From: Shewanella sp. Choline-02u-19
Lineage (GTDB): Bacteria; Pseudomonadota; Gammaproteobacteria; Enterobacterales; Shewanellaceae
DNA length: 64,000 bases
Assembly (NCBI RefSeq): GCF_002836205.1
Contig: NZ_PJBE01000013.1
Location: 2,108,001-2,172,000 of the forward strand
Reading direction: 5' to 3'
Part shown: positions 18,293 through 26,327 of the stretch, piece by piece
Layout of the letters: each line of letters begins with the position of its first letter
How positions within the stretch are numbered: position 1 is the first letter of the stretch
Position numbers and translations under genes: made by a program
The notes under the pieces: generated by a model
The model's database searches: none
What the model was told of the DNA's origin: nothing
What the model saw: the letters and a program-made list of their open reading frames with translations, nothing else

Positions 18293-20638
18293 TTATACTA
18301 CTTCGAAGCCTTCTACTGGTCGTTCAAGTGCCAGTTTCAGTACCTCTTCAACCCATCTCACTGGATAAATTTTCAAGTCAGCGATCACATTAGCTGGAAT
18401 TTCCTCCAAATCTCGTTCATTTTCTTTTGGAATTAGAACGACTTTGGTTCCACCACGGTGCGCAGCGAGTAGTTTTTCTTTCAATCCACCAATGGGTAAT
18501 ACTTCACCACGGAGGGTTATTTCACCTGTCATCGCCACATCGGCGCGAACAGGATTTCCCGTAAGACTAGAGACCAATGCAGTGCACATAGCAGCACCCG
18601 CTGAAGGACCATCTTTTGGTGTTGCACCTTCTGGAACGTGCACATGGATATCACGCTTCTCATAAAAATCTGGATTAATGCCCAGTTGCTCAGCTCGTGC
18701 ACGCACAACCGTCATTGCCGCTTGAATCGACTCTTGCATTACATCGCCTAGCGAGCCGGTATAAGACAACTTACCTTTACCTGGTACCGAGGTTGCTTCG
18801 ATAGTCAGCAAATCGCCACCGACTTCAGTCCATGCAAGTCCTGTCACTTGGCCTATCTGGTTGTTTGATTCGGCTTTGCCGTAATCGCAACGCTGTACGC
18901 CTAAGAAAGACTTAAGGTTATCTTGGTTAACTAAAACATGCTTGATGCTTTTATCCAGTAAGATTCTCTTAACGACTTTACGACAAATCTTTGATAGCTC
19001 TCGCTCAAGCGAACGTACACCCGCTTCACGAGTGTAGTAACGAATAATGCCAACAATAGCACTATCATCAACGGTAACTTCTTTGGCTTTTAGTCCATTG
19101 CGCTCAATCTGTTTCGGCAATAAATGCTGCTTAGCGATATTGAGCTTCTCATCTTCGGTATAACCCGACAGACGAATCACTTCCATACGGTCTAATAACG
19201 GACCTGGAATATTCATTGAATTCGATGTCGCGACAAACATGACATCAGACAGGTCGTAATCAACCTCCATGTAATGGTCGCTAAAGGTGGAGTTCTGTTC
19301 AGGATCAAGCACCTCAAGTAATGCTGATGCAGGATCGCCCCGCATATCACTACTCATCTTATCAATTTCATCAAGTAAAAATAGCGGATTCTTAACCCCC
19401 ACTTTTGACATTTTCTGGATGACTTTACCTGGCATAGAACCTATGTATGTACGACGATGACCGCGGATCTCCGCTTCATCTCTCACGCCGCCTAAGGCAA
19501 CGCGCACATACTTACGTCCAGTCGCTTTGGCGATAGATTGGCCCAGTGATGTTTTACCAACACCTGGCGGCCCAACTAAGCACAAAATCGGACCTTTAAG
19601 CTGTTTAACACGGCTCTGTACTGCTAGATATTCGAGAATGCGCTCTTTGACTTTCTCTAAACCAAAGTGGTCGGTGTCAAGTACATCCTGCGCTTTAGCC
19701 AAATCACGTTTGATTTTCGAACGCTTATGCCAAGGCACTGCCACCATCCACTCAACATAACTTCTCACCACGGTCGCTTCAGCCGACATAGGTGACATCA
19801 TCTTCAGTTTGTTAAGTTCAGCTGTCGCTTTCTCTTTAGCCTCTTCAGGCATTTTTGCTTCTTCAATTTTTTTAGCTAAGCTTTCAAACTCATCGTGAGA
19901 CTCGTCAATATCGCCAAGTTCTTTCTGAATCGCTTTCATTTGCTCATTCAAATAGTACTCGCGCTGACTCTTCTCCATCTGTTTTTTAACGCGACCACGG
20001 ATCCGTTTTTCGACCTGTAACAGATCGATTTCAGATTCCATCATCGCCATCAAATATTCGATGCGCTCACCAACATCAACCATCTCTAGCACAGACTGCT
20101 TATCTTCAAGCTTCAGCGGCATATGCGCTGCCATGGTGTCTGCAAGTCGAGCGGCTTCATCGATACCAGAAAGTGACGTTAGCACTTCTGGTGGAATTTT
20201 TTTATTCAGCTTGATGTAGCCTTCAAACTGCCCCACAGCCGAGCGAATTAAGACTTCTTCCTCTTTATCTGTTAATGGCTCAGATTCAAGGTAGTGTGCG
20301 GTCGCTTGGAATATCTCGTCCTGCTCAGAATAATTATCTATGCGCGCACGCTGACCGCCTTCAACTAAGACTTTAACAGTACCGTCAGGAAGCTTAAGCA
20401 GTTGTAAAATAGAGGCTACTGTACCAACATCGAAAATGTCATCGCTGGTAGGATCGTCTAACTCAGCATCACGCTGGGCGACTAGAATAATTTGTTTACC
20501 TTGTTCCATCGCTTTTTCTAAGCAACGAATGGACTTTTCTCGTCCTACGAATAACGGAATTACCATATGAGGATAAACCACTACATCTCTTAGTGGTAGT
20601 ACGGGTAGTTCTATTCGCGTATCACGCTCTAGAGTCAT
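18293..20638 (-). CDS. lon: ATP-dependent protease Lon
   Basis: A cytoplasmic AAA+ serine protease, 781 residues, which degrades misfolded and specific regulatory proteins. The N-terminal LON substrate domain begins at ELPVLPLRDVVVYPHMV. Walker A is GPPGVGKTSLG, Walker B FLLDEIDKM, and the protease dyad serine lies in DGPSAGAAM near residue 675, with its lysine about 43 residues on in the GGLKEKLLAA segment. A heat-shock-type promoter is visible just upstream. Confidence 0.97.
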   Translation of the reverse strand: MTLERDTRIELPVLPLRDVVVYPHMVIPLFVGREKSIRCLEKAMEQGKQIILVAQRDAELDDPTSDDIFDVGTVASILQLLKLPDGTVKVLVEGGQRARIDNYSEQDEIFQATAHYLESEPLTDKEEEVLIRSAVGQFEGYIKLNKKIPPEVLTSLSGIDEAARLADTMAAHMPLKLEDKQSVLEMVDVGERIEYLMAMMESEIDLLQVEKRIRGRVKKQMEKSQREYYLNEQMKAIQKELGDIDESHDEFESLAKKIEEAKMPEEAKEKATAELNKLKMMSPMSAEATVVRSYVEWMVAVPWHKRSKIKRDLAKAQDVLDTDHFGLEKVKERILEYLAVQSRVKQLKGPILCLVGPPGVGKTSLGQSIAKATGRKYVRVALGGVRDEAEIRGHRRTYIGSMPGKVIQKMSKVGVKNPLFLLDEIDKMSSDMRGDPASALLEVLDPEQNSTFSDHYMEVDYDLSDVMFVATSNSMNIPGPLLDRMEVIRLSGYTEDEKLNIAKQHLLPKQIERNGLKAKEVTVDDSAIVGIIRYYTREAGVRSLERELSKICRKVVKRILLDKSIKHVLVNQDNLKSFLGVQRCDYGKAESNNQIGQVTGLAWTEVGGDLLTIEATSVPGKGKLSYTGSLGDVMQESIQAAMTVVRARAEQLGINPDFYEKRDIHVHVPEGATPKDGPSAGAAMCTALVSSLTGNPVRADVAMTGEITLRGEVLPIGGLKEKLLAAHRGGTKVVLIPKENERDLEEIPANVIADLKIYPVRWVEEVLKLALERPVEGFEVV

Positions 20639-20672
20639 AGCTCGATTCCGTTTTGTATGAATACTTAAGAGT

Positions 20673-20700
20673 ATATTGGGATGATTCGATAGGTTTCAAT
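20673..20700 (-). promoter_or_regulatory. Candidate sigma-32 heat-shock promoter of lon
   Basis: On the minus strand ATTGAAA, 13 bases, CCCAATAT. Consensus is CTTGAAA, 11-16 bases, CCCCATNT, so the match is 6/7 and 7/8. It ends 35 bp before the lon start. Lon is a known heat-shock gene, which supports the reading. Confidence 0.7.
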
Positions 20701-20730
20701 GGCGAATAACAATTAATTAATAAACTGCAC

Positions 20731-20757
20731 AAAAAAGGAGCCATAAAGGCTCCTTTT
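20731..20757 (-). terminator. Terminator of clpX
   Basis: AAAAAGGAGCC/GGCTCCTTTTT, an eleven-base stem with a five-base loop, U-tract in both directions. It separates clpX from lon. Confidence 0.92.
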
Positions 20758-20786
20758 TAATGCTCGAGTGCAATTAAGACGATGTC

Positions 20787-22064
20787 TTACTCTGCACTAG
20801 CCGTTTGTGCTTCGTTATTTTCGTAGATAAGAATAGGTGAGGATTCACCTTTTACTACAGACTCATCGACTACCACTTTCACAACATCATCTGTTGAAGG
20901 TAGGTCATACATGATATCGAGTAAAATACCTTCGACGATAGACCGCAATCCACGCGCACCCGTTTTACGAGTCTGCGCCTTAATTGCAATCGCTTTAAGC
21001 GCATCTTCTCTAAACTCTAGCTCAACACCTTCCATCTCAAATAACGCCGCAAACTGCTTTGTTATCGCATTTTTAGGTTCTGAAAGAATTTGAATAAGTG
21101 CAGCATCATCAAGCTCAGACAAGGTCGCTAAAACAGGAAGTCGACCAATAAATTCAGGAATAAGACCAAACTTAACTAAATCTTCTGGCTCTACTTGCAA
21201 TAACATATCAGAGATTGTCGCTTTATCAGCGTCTCCCTTTACGTTTGCACCGAAACCAATGCCTGAACCCACGTTTGCGCGTTGTTCAATGACTTTTTCT
21301 AAGCCTGAAAATGCGCCACCACAAACAAACAAAATCTTCGAGGTATCTACCTGCAAAAACTCTTGTTGTGGATGCTTGCGACCACCTTGTGGTGGAACCG
21401 CTGCAACCGTACCTTCAATCAGCTTAAGTAAAGCTTGTTGAACACCTTCACCTGATACATCTCGTGTAATTGATGGGTTGTCAGACTTACGGCTGATTTT
21501 ATCAATTTCATCAATATAGACAATACCACGTTGGGCCTTCTCTACATCGTAGTCACATTTCTGTAGTAACTTTTGAATGATGTTTTCGACATCTTCACCA
21601 ACATAACCCGCTTCTGTCAGCGTCGTTGCATCGGCCATCGTGAACGGCACATCCAAGAAACGTGCAAGTGTTTCTGCTAACAGCGTTTTACCACTACCTG
21701 TAGGGCCAATCAGCAAAATATTACTTTTACCCAATTCGACACCATCTTTAGGGCTCGCATTTTTCAAGCGCTTATAATGGTTATATACCGCTACAGATAA
21801 CACCTTTTTAGCTTTATCTTGGCCAATAACATAGTCGTCCAAATGCGCTCTTAATTCATGCGGTGTTGGCAACTTGTCTTGATCTTGCTTAGGAGAAATC
21901 TCTTTTATCTCTTCTCTAATGATGTCATTGCAGAGTTCTACGCACTCATCGCAAACATATACAGAAGGTCCAGCAATAAGTTTTCTCACTTCATGCTGGC
22001 TCTTTCCACAAAAAGAGCAGTACAGCAGCTTCCCGCCGTCACCGGTACCTTTGTTTTCGCCCAT
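20787..22064 (-). CDS. clpX: ClpXP unfoldase subunit ClpX
   Basis: An AAA+ unfoldase, 425 residues, that feeds proteins to ClpP. The N-terminal zinc domain has cysteine pairs C16/C19 and C38/C41. Walker A GPTGSGKT, pore loop GYVGED and the ClpP-docking IGF loop (GSGIGFGANV) are all seen. It lies 85 bp behind clpP on the same strand and ends at a terminator. Confidence 0.97.
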   Translation of the reverse strand: MGENKGTGDGGKLLYCSFCGKSQHEVRKLIAGPSVYVCDECVELCNDIIREEIKEISPKQDQDKLPTPHELRAHLDDYVIGQDKAKKVLSVAVYNHYKRLKNASPKDGVELGKSNILLIGPTGSGKTLLAETLARFLDVPFTMADATTLTEAGYVGEDVENIIQKLLQKCDYDVEKAQRGIVYIDEIDKISRKSDNPSITRDVSGEGVQQALLKLIEGTVAAVPPQGGRKHPQQEFLQVDTSKILFVCGGAFSGLEKVIEQRANVGSGIGFGANVKGDADKATISDMLLQVEPEDLVKFGLIPEFIGRLPVLATLSELDDAALIQILSEPKNAITKQFAALFEMEGVELEFREDALKAIAIKAQTRKTGARGLRSIVEGILLDIMYDLPSTDDVVKVVVDESVVKGESSPILIYENNEAQTASAE

Positions 22065-22149
22065 TACCTTACCTCTGTTTGCAGCCTATCAGCTGCAGAA
22101 TTCTTTTATATTACTTCATCACTCAGCATAGCTCAGCCTAAAGCAAAAA

Positions 22150-22761
22150 TCAGCCTCGTTTATTCATCACTGAATCGACAAGTCCATACTCAGTTGCTTC
22201 ATCAGCACTCATAAAGTTGTCACGGTCGGTGTCACGCTCAATGATTTCTAGCGGCTGGCCTGTATGTTCTGCCAACATAGTGTTTAGCTTATTCTTAATG
22301 CCCAAGATCTCTTTGGCATGAATAGCGATATCTGACGCTTGGCCTTGGAAACCACCCAATGGTTGGTGGATCATCACTCGCGAATTAGGTAGACAATAAC
22401 GCTTGCCCTCCGCTCCGCCAGCTAACAAGAATGCGCCCATACTTGCCGCTTGGCCAATACACACAGTGCTAACGTTTGGCTTAATGAACTGCATAGTGTC
22501 ATATATTGCCATACCCGCCGTTACAGAACCACCTGGAGAGTTAATATAAAGGAAGATATCTTTATCAGGGCTCTCTGACTCCAAAAACAGCAATTGTGCA
22601 ACGACCAGATTAGCCATGTGCTCTTCTACGGGGCCAACTAAGAAAATGATACGCTCTTTTAAAAGACGAGAATAGATATCATATGAGCGTTCACCTTTAG
22701 CAGTTTGTTCAACCACCATAGGAACGAGTGCATTTAAAACTGATTCTGGTGCATTTTGCAT
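22150..22761 (-). CDS. clpP: ClpP protease subunit
   Basis: A cytoplasmic serine protease that forms the double-heptamer chamber with ClpX or ClpA. In its 203 residues the catalytic triad reads S107 (GQAASMGAF), H132 (MIHQPLGG) and D181 (DRDNFMSA). A short N-terminal propeptide is expected to be cut. It lies between tig and clpX, the common order. Confidence 0.97.
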   Translation of the reverse strand: MQNAPESVLNALVPMVVEQTAKGERSYDIYSRLLKERIIFLVGPVEEHMANLVVAQLLFLESESPDKDIFLYINSPGGSVTAGMAIYDTMQFIKPNVSTVCIGQAASMGAFLLAGGAEGKRYCLPNSRVMIHQPLGGFQGQASDIAIHAKEILGIKNKLNTMLAEHTGQPLEIIERDTDRDNFMSADEATEYGLVDSVMNKRG

Positions 22762-22782
22762 TATTAATAATCCCTAAATAAA

Positions 22783-22837
22783 AATGGCCCGCATGAGGAA
22801 CCTCATACGAGCCATTATAAATGGCTAATAGCCATTT
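22783..22837 (-). terminator. Two hairpins between tig and clpP
   Basis: Two stems lie side by side: AATGGC..ATGAGG/CCTCAT..GCCATT at 22783-22816 and AAATGGC/GCCATTT at 22819-22837. Neither has a long U-tract, so partial termination or transcript processing is likely. The same bases also hold TTGACT, 19 bases, TATAAT on the minus strand, a possible clpP promoter with a wide spacer. Confidence 0.5.
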
Positions 22838-22851
22838 AAGTCAAGCGATGG

Positions 22852-24156
22852 TTACGCGCGACCGCTTGCCTTGTTCATAAATTCTTCAAATTTGACTTCT
22901 TTTTCAGTCAAAGTTGCAGTTTTTAGTAACTGTTCTACTGCTTGCTCTTCAAGTGCAACGTTACGCATGTTCTGCATAAGTTCTTCATTGCCATTGTAGT
23001 AAGCAACAACTTCACTTGGATCTTCGTATGCAGATGCCATTGAAGCTATTAGACCTTGAACACGTTCGTCTTCAGCTTTAAGTTCGCTAGTCTTGATAAC
23101 TTCACCAAGTAGTAAACCTACTTTAACGCGACGTTCAGCTTGCTCAGTGAACAAGTCAGCTGGTAGTTCAGGCATGCTCGCAGCTTGATCACCAAAACGT
23201 TGCATAGCTTGCTTACGCAATACTTCTACTTCGCCTTCGATCAATGCTTTTGGCAAATCCAAAGCATTTTGTTCAACAAGACCGTTAAGGACCTGTTCTT
23301 TAACATTTGCTTTAAGCGCTTGCGCTAGCTCACGACCCATGTTCTTGCTGATTTCAGCACGTAACGCGTCGATTCCGCCTTCATTAACACCAAATAGTGT
23401 TGCGAATTCGTCATTCACTTCAGGAAGGTTAGCGCCTTGAACTTCAGTAAGGGTAATAACAAATTTAGCTGCTTTACCTTTTAAGTTCTCTGCGTGGTAA
23501 TCTTCAGGGAAAGTGACTTCGATTTCGAACTCTTCACCGGCTTTATGACCTTCGATACCAGATTCAAAACCTGGGATCATGCGGCCGCTACCGAGTTGTA
23601 GTTCGAAGTCTTCAGCTTTACCGCCTTCAAACTCTTCACCGTCAACAGAACCAACGAAGTTGAATTTAGTTTTGTCACCTTCAGCAGCTGCACGTTCAAC
23701 AACTTCAAATGAAGCATGTTGATTACGTAGCGTTTCAATCATTGCGTCAACATCAGCTTCAGTAACTTCAGCTTTAGGTTGCTCAACAGCAATTGACTCT
23801 AAACCTTTAAGCTCTACTTCTGGGTAGATTTCAAAAGTGGCAACAAACTCAAAGGTTTCGCCTTCAGCAACACCAGGAGCAAACGTTGGTGCACCCGCTG
23901 GGTTCAACTTCTCAGCAATAATAGCTTCAACAAAGTTACGCTGCATCACTTCACCAGTGATGTCTTGACGAATAGCTTTACCGTAACGCTTGTTAATAAC
24001 GCTTACCGGTACTTTTCCTTTACGGAAACCGTCAATACGAGCACGCTTAGCTTCACTTTTTAATGCTTCTTTAACTGTATTTTCGATCTGCTCAGCAGGT
24101 ACCGAAATAGTTAGGCGACGCTCTAGACCTTGTGTGGTTTCTACAGAAACTTGCAT
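22852..24156 (-). CDS. tig: Trigger factor
   Basis: The ribosome-bound chaperone and peptidyl-prolyl isomerase, 434 residues. The ribosome-docking motif appears as GFRKGKVP near residue 44. The FKBP-like domain lies at about 150-240 (AAEGDKTKFNF to AAKFVITLTEV), and the long helical C-domain follows. I start it at MQVSVETTQG with AGAGGT upstream; a longer frame adds 17 residues without family support. Confidence 0.96.
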   Translation of the reverse strand: MQVSVETTQGLERRLTISVPAEQIENTVKEALKSEAKRARIDGFRKGKVPVSVINKRYGKAIRQDITGEVMQRNFVEAIIAEKLNPAGAPTFAPGVAEGETFEFVATFEIYPEVELKGLESIAVEQPKAEVTEADVDAMIETLRNQHASFEVVERAAAEGDKTKFNFVGSVDGEEFEGGKAEDFELQLGSGRMIPGFESGIEGHKAGEEFEIEVTFPEDYHAENLKGKAAKFVITLTEVQGANLPEVNDEFATLFGVNEGGIDALRAEISKNMGRELAQALKANVKEQVLNGLVEQNALDLPKALIEGEVEVLRKQAMQRFGDQAASMPELPADLFTEQAERRVKVGLLLGEVIKTSELKAEDERVQGLIASMASAYEDPSEVVAYYNGNEELMQNMRNVALEEQAVEQLLKTATLTEKEVKFEEFMNKASGRA

Positions 24157-24288
24157 TTTTTTACCTCTAAATATGTCTGTCGTCCTTTGCAATAGTCGAA
24201 AAATCAACTATTAAGGTATTCGTTTCTTGACTCGTAAATTTAACCAAAATACCCATAAACACTGATGTTTGGCACTGGTCACTCTTAG

Positions 24289-24302
24289 TTGATAATTATC
24301 AA
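24289..24302. promoter_or_regulatory. Perfect FNR-type box at the tig start region
   Basis: TTGATAATTATCAA is a perfect match to TTGATN4ATCAA. It sits immediately downstream of the tig -10 element, a repressor-like position. Chance occurrence is possible. Confidence 0.4.
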
Positions 24303-24310
24303 GACGCGAC

Positions 24311-24339
24311 ATTATAGCTATCGAATGCGCTGGAGTCGA
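24311..24339 (-). promoter_or_regulatory. Sigma-70 promoter of tig
   Basis: On the minus strand TCGACT, 17 bases, TATAAT, giving a leader of about 150 bases before the tig ATG. Confidence 0.6.
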
Positions 24340-24363
24340 GCCTCAAAGTACGATTTACAGGCG

Positions 24364-24390
24364 TAAAAAAAGCGACCTAGGGTCGCTTTT
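24364..24390 (-). terminator. Terminator of the tRNA operon
   Basis: AAAAGCGACC/GGTCGCTTTT stem with a tight loop, about 20 bp behind tRNA-His on the minus strand; A/T tracts on both sides. Confidence 0.9.
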
Positions 24391-24410
24391 CAACTTCTTT
24401 ACAGAAAGAG

Positions 24411-24486
24411 TGGGGTGACTGATGGGGCTCGAACCCACGACAACCGGAATCACAATCCGGGGCTCTACCAACTGAGCTACAATCAC
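24411..24486 (-). tRNA. tRNA-His (GTG)
   Basis: A cloverleaf read on the minus strand with anticodon GTG in the loop ATTGTGATT, T-loop GTTCGAG and an encoded CCA. The seven-base acceptor stem GTGATTG pairs with CAGTCAC. The G at -1 (24487) faces C73, the special feature of tRNA-His. Confidence 0.96.
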
Positions 24487-24494
24487 CACAAAAA

Positions 24495-24571
24495 TGGTGC
24501 GCCCGGCAGGATTCGAACCTGCGGCCACCCGCTTAGAAGGCGGGTGCTCTATCCAACTGAGCTACGGGCGC
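24495..24571 (-). tRNA. tRNA-Arg (TCT)
   Basis: A 77-base cloverleaf on the minus strand, acceptor GCGCCCG/CGGGCGC, anticodon TCT in CTTCTAA, T-loop GTTCGAA and encoded CCA. Confidence 0.96.
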
Positions 24572-24635
24572 TCGGCAATGAATTAAATTCATTTCCTGAA
24601 CTGGGCAACTAACGTTTCACGTTAGTTTTAAAATG

Positions 24636-24712
<77 letters not shown>

Positions 24713-25231
24713 AAATTGAAACATAACGAAAATATAGTATTGGGAAATATTTTCTGCTTCTGCTCTAAACGAACTATCTCGTTGAGAACGGAGCGCATAT
24801 TATCCCCTAGTCTAAAGGCCGTCAACGACTTTCTTTAAAAAAGCGTTCGGCTGCTTATTTAACACGCTACGATATCGTTCTTTGCTGCTATCGCCAGCAA
24901 TATGCGCAAGATACCGTCAATATAGCAGACCATTTAATATAGCGGCTCCGGTCATGAAATCTATTTATTGATCAATATTGTCAGCATAAAAAATGTAACC
25001 GTTGTCTCTTGCCGCCAAAATGGCAATTTATCCTACTTATAACTGTATTTGCATTATTTATAGCAGCACTCGCCCTCCGACAAAATGGATACTTTCTACA
25101 ACTTTACCTTGTACTCATTATCCGTATTTAAGAATTGTTTGTTAGCGGTCTAAATCAATGACACCTATCATATGTCCTGTTAAAATGACGCCGTTTTCCA
25201 TTATCGCGCCGTATAAAGGACACCTAGCCCC
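24713..25231. other. Divergent spacer between tRNA operon and folD
   Basis: No gene seen in about 520 bp. The left part holds the tRNA promoter; the rest is AT-rich and should hold the folD promoter, but I cannot place its -35/-10 with confidence. Confidence 0.5.
24797..24825 (-). promoter_or_regulatory. Sigma-70 promoter of the tRNA operon
   Basis: On the minus strand TTGACG, 17 bases, TAATAT, followed by a GC-rich start region with GCGC. It lies about 85 bp before tRNA-Pro. Confidence 0.75.
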
Positions 25232-26101
25232 ATGACCGCTCAAAAAATCGATGGAAAAGCTATCGCTCAAACCATTCGAACTAAACTCAAAGACAAAGTA
25301 ACCGCCCGTAAAGAGGCTGGTCTAAGAGTGCCTGGTTTAGCCGTGATACTTGTTGGGGCAGATCCTGCTTCACAAGTTTATGTGGCGAGTAAACGCAGAG
25401 CCTGTGAAGAGCTTGGCTTTATGTCTCGCTCATACGATTTAGACAGTACAACGCCTGAAGAAGTGTTGTTATCACTTATTGATGAATGTAATGATGACCC
25501 CACTATTGACGGTATTTTGGTGCAACTACCGCTACCAGAGCATATTGAAGAATCAAAAGTCATTGAACGTATTCGTCCAGATAAAGATGTCGATGGTTTC
25601 CATCCCTACAATGTAGGCAGACTCGCTCAACGTATTCCAGTGCTACGTTCATGCACGCCAATGGGCATTATGACGCTCATTCAGTCGACGGGTGTCGATA
25701 CTTATGGTCTAGACGCCGTCGTTGTTGGCGCATCGAATATCGTTGGTCGCCCAATGACTCTCGAGTTACTGCTTGCGGGTTGCACGACAACAACATGTCA
25801 TCGCTTTACCCGTAATTTAGAACAGAAAGTAAGACAGGCTGATTTAGTTGTCGTGGCCGTCGGTAAGCCAGGGTTTATTCCCGGTGAATGGATAAAGCCT
25901 GGTGCCATTGTTATTGATGTCGGTATTAACCGCTTAGAAAATGGCAAACTTATTGGTGATGTGCAATTTGAAAAAGCCTCTGAAAATGCTAGCTTTATCA
26001 CGCCAGTACCCGGTGGTGTAGGCCCAATGACCATTGCCAGCTTGCTCGAGAACACGTTATACGCTTGCGAGCGATATCACGATGAGCCTCTAGAGAGATA
26101 A
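25232..26101 (+). CDS. folD: Bifunctional methylenetetrahydrofolate dehydrogenase/cyclohydrolase
   Basis: Interconverts 5,10-methylene-, methenyl- and 10-formyl-tetrahydrofolate in one-carbon metabolism; soluble, 289 residues. The catalytic lysine motif YVASKRRACEELG and the folate-site motifs QLPLPEHI and PGGVGPMTIASLLENT are complete. Rossmann motif VVGASNIVGRPM follows. The gene stands alone; its 3' end is followed by an unusual repeat cluster and a shared terminator. Confidence 0.97.
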   Translation: MTAQKIDGKAIAQTIRTKLKDKVTARKEAGLRVPGLAVILVGADPASQVYVASKRRACEELGFMSRSYDLDSTTPEEVLLSLIDECNDDPTIDGILVQLPLPEHIEESKVIERIRPDKDVDGFHPYNVGRLAQRIPVLRSCTPMGIMTLIQSTGVDTYGLDAVVVGASNIVGRPMTLELLLAGCTTTTCHRFTRNLEQKVRQADLVVVAVGKPGFIPGEWIKPGAIVIDVGINRLENGKLIGDVQFEKASENASFITPVPGGVGPMTIASLLENTLYACERYHDEPLER

Positions 26102-26112
26102 AGGTTACAAAC

Positions 26113-26279
26113 ATAAATGCCACGCCGTTCGATCCATAACGTGAACAGTGGCATAAGTGTTCCAGACCTTTTGTTTAGAACAGCGACCAGAATTTTCCAT
26201 CCATGGGTTCTGGCATAAATGTTCCAGACATAAATACCACATTTTCCCATCCATGGGATGTGGCATAAGTGTTCCAGAC
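26113..26279. repeat. Three tandem hairpin repeats downstream of folD
   Basis: Three units of about 50-60 bp, each ending in CATAAGTGTTCCAGAC or a one-base variant (ends at 26167, 26229, 26279). Each unit begins with a stem that differs in sequence but still pairs: GCCAC/GTGGC (26119-26123, 26148-26152), CCAGAA/TTCTGG (26087+100, i.e. 26187-26192, and 26208-26213), CCACAT/ATGTGG (26237-26242, 26258-26263). Units 2 and 3 share the loop CCATCCATGGG. The compensating stems suggest selection on RNA or DNA structure. Not a CRISPR: unit lengths and the paired variable parts do not fit. Confidence 0.75.
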
Positions 26280-26281
26280 AC

Positions 26282-26310
26282 AAAAAAGCCTGCTAATTGC
26301 AGGCTTTTTT
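26282..26310. terminator. Bidirectional terminator between folD and cysS
   Basis: GCCTGC/GCAGGC stem with a five-base loop, A6 on the left and T6 on the right. Confidence 0.93.
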
Positions 26311-26327
26311 AATTCAACGTAATCGTT

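Noticed and set aside
22819..22847. Sigma-70 promoter of clpP (TTGACT, 19, TATAAT)
   Set aside because: Good hexamers but a 19-base spacer, and the same bases form a hairpin; kept only as a remark.
24400..24612. Short plus-strand frame over the tRNA genes
   Set aside because: It lies antisense to tRNA-His and tRNA-Arg and encodes a typical spurious tRNA-derived peptide.
26113..26279. CRISPR-like array
   Set aside because: Only three units of unequal length, paired variable parts and no cas genes; fits structured intergenic repeats better.
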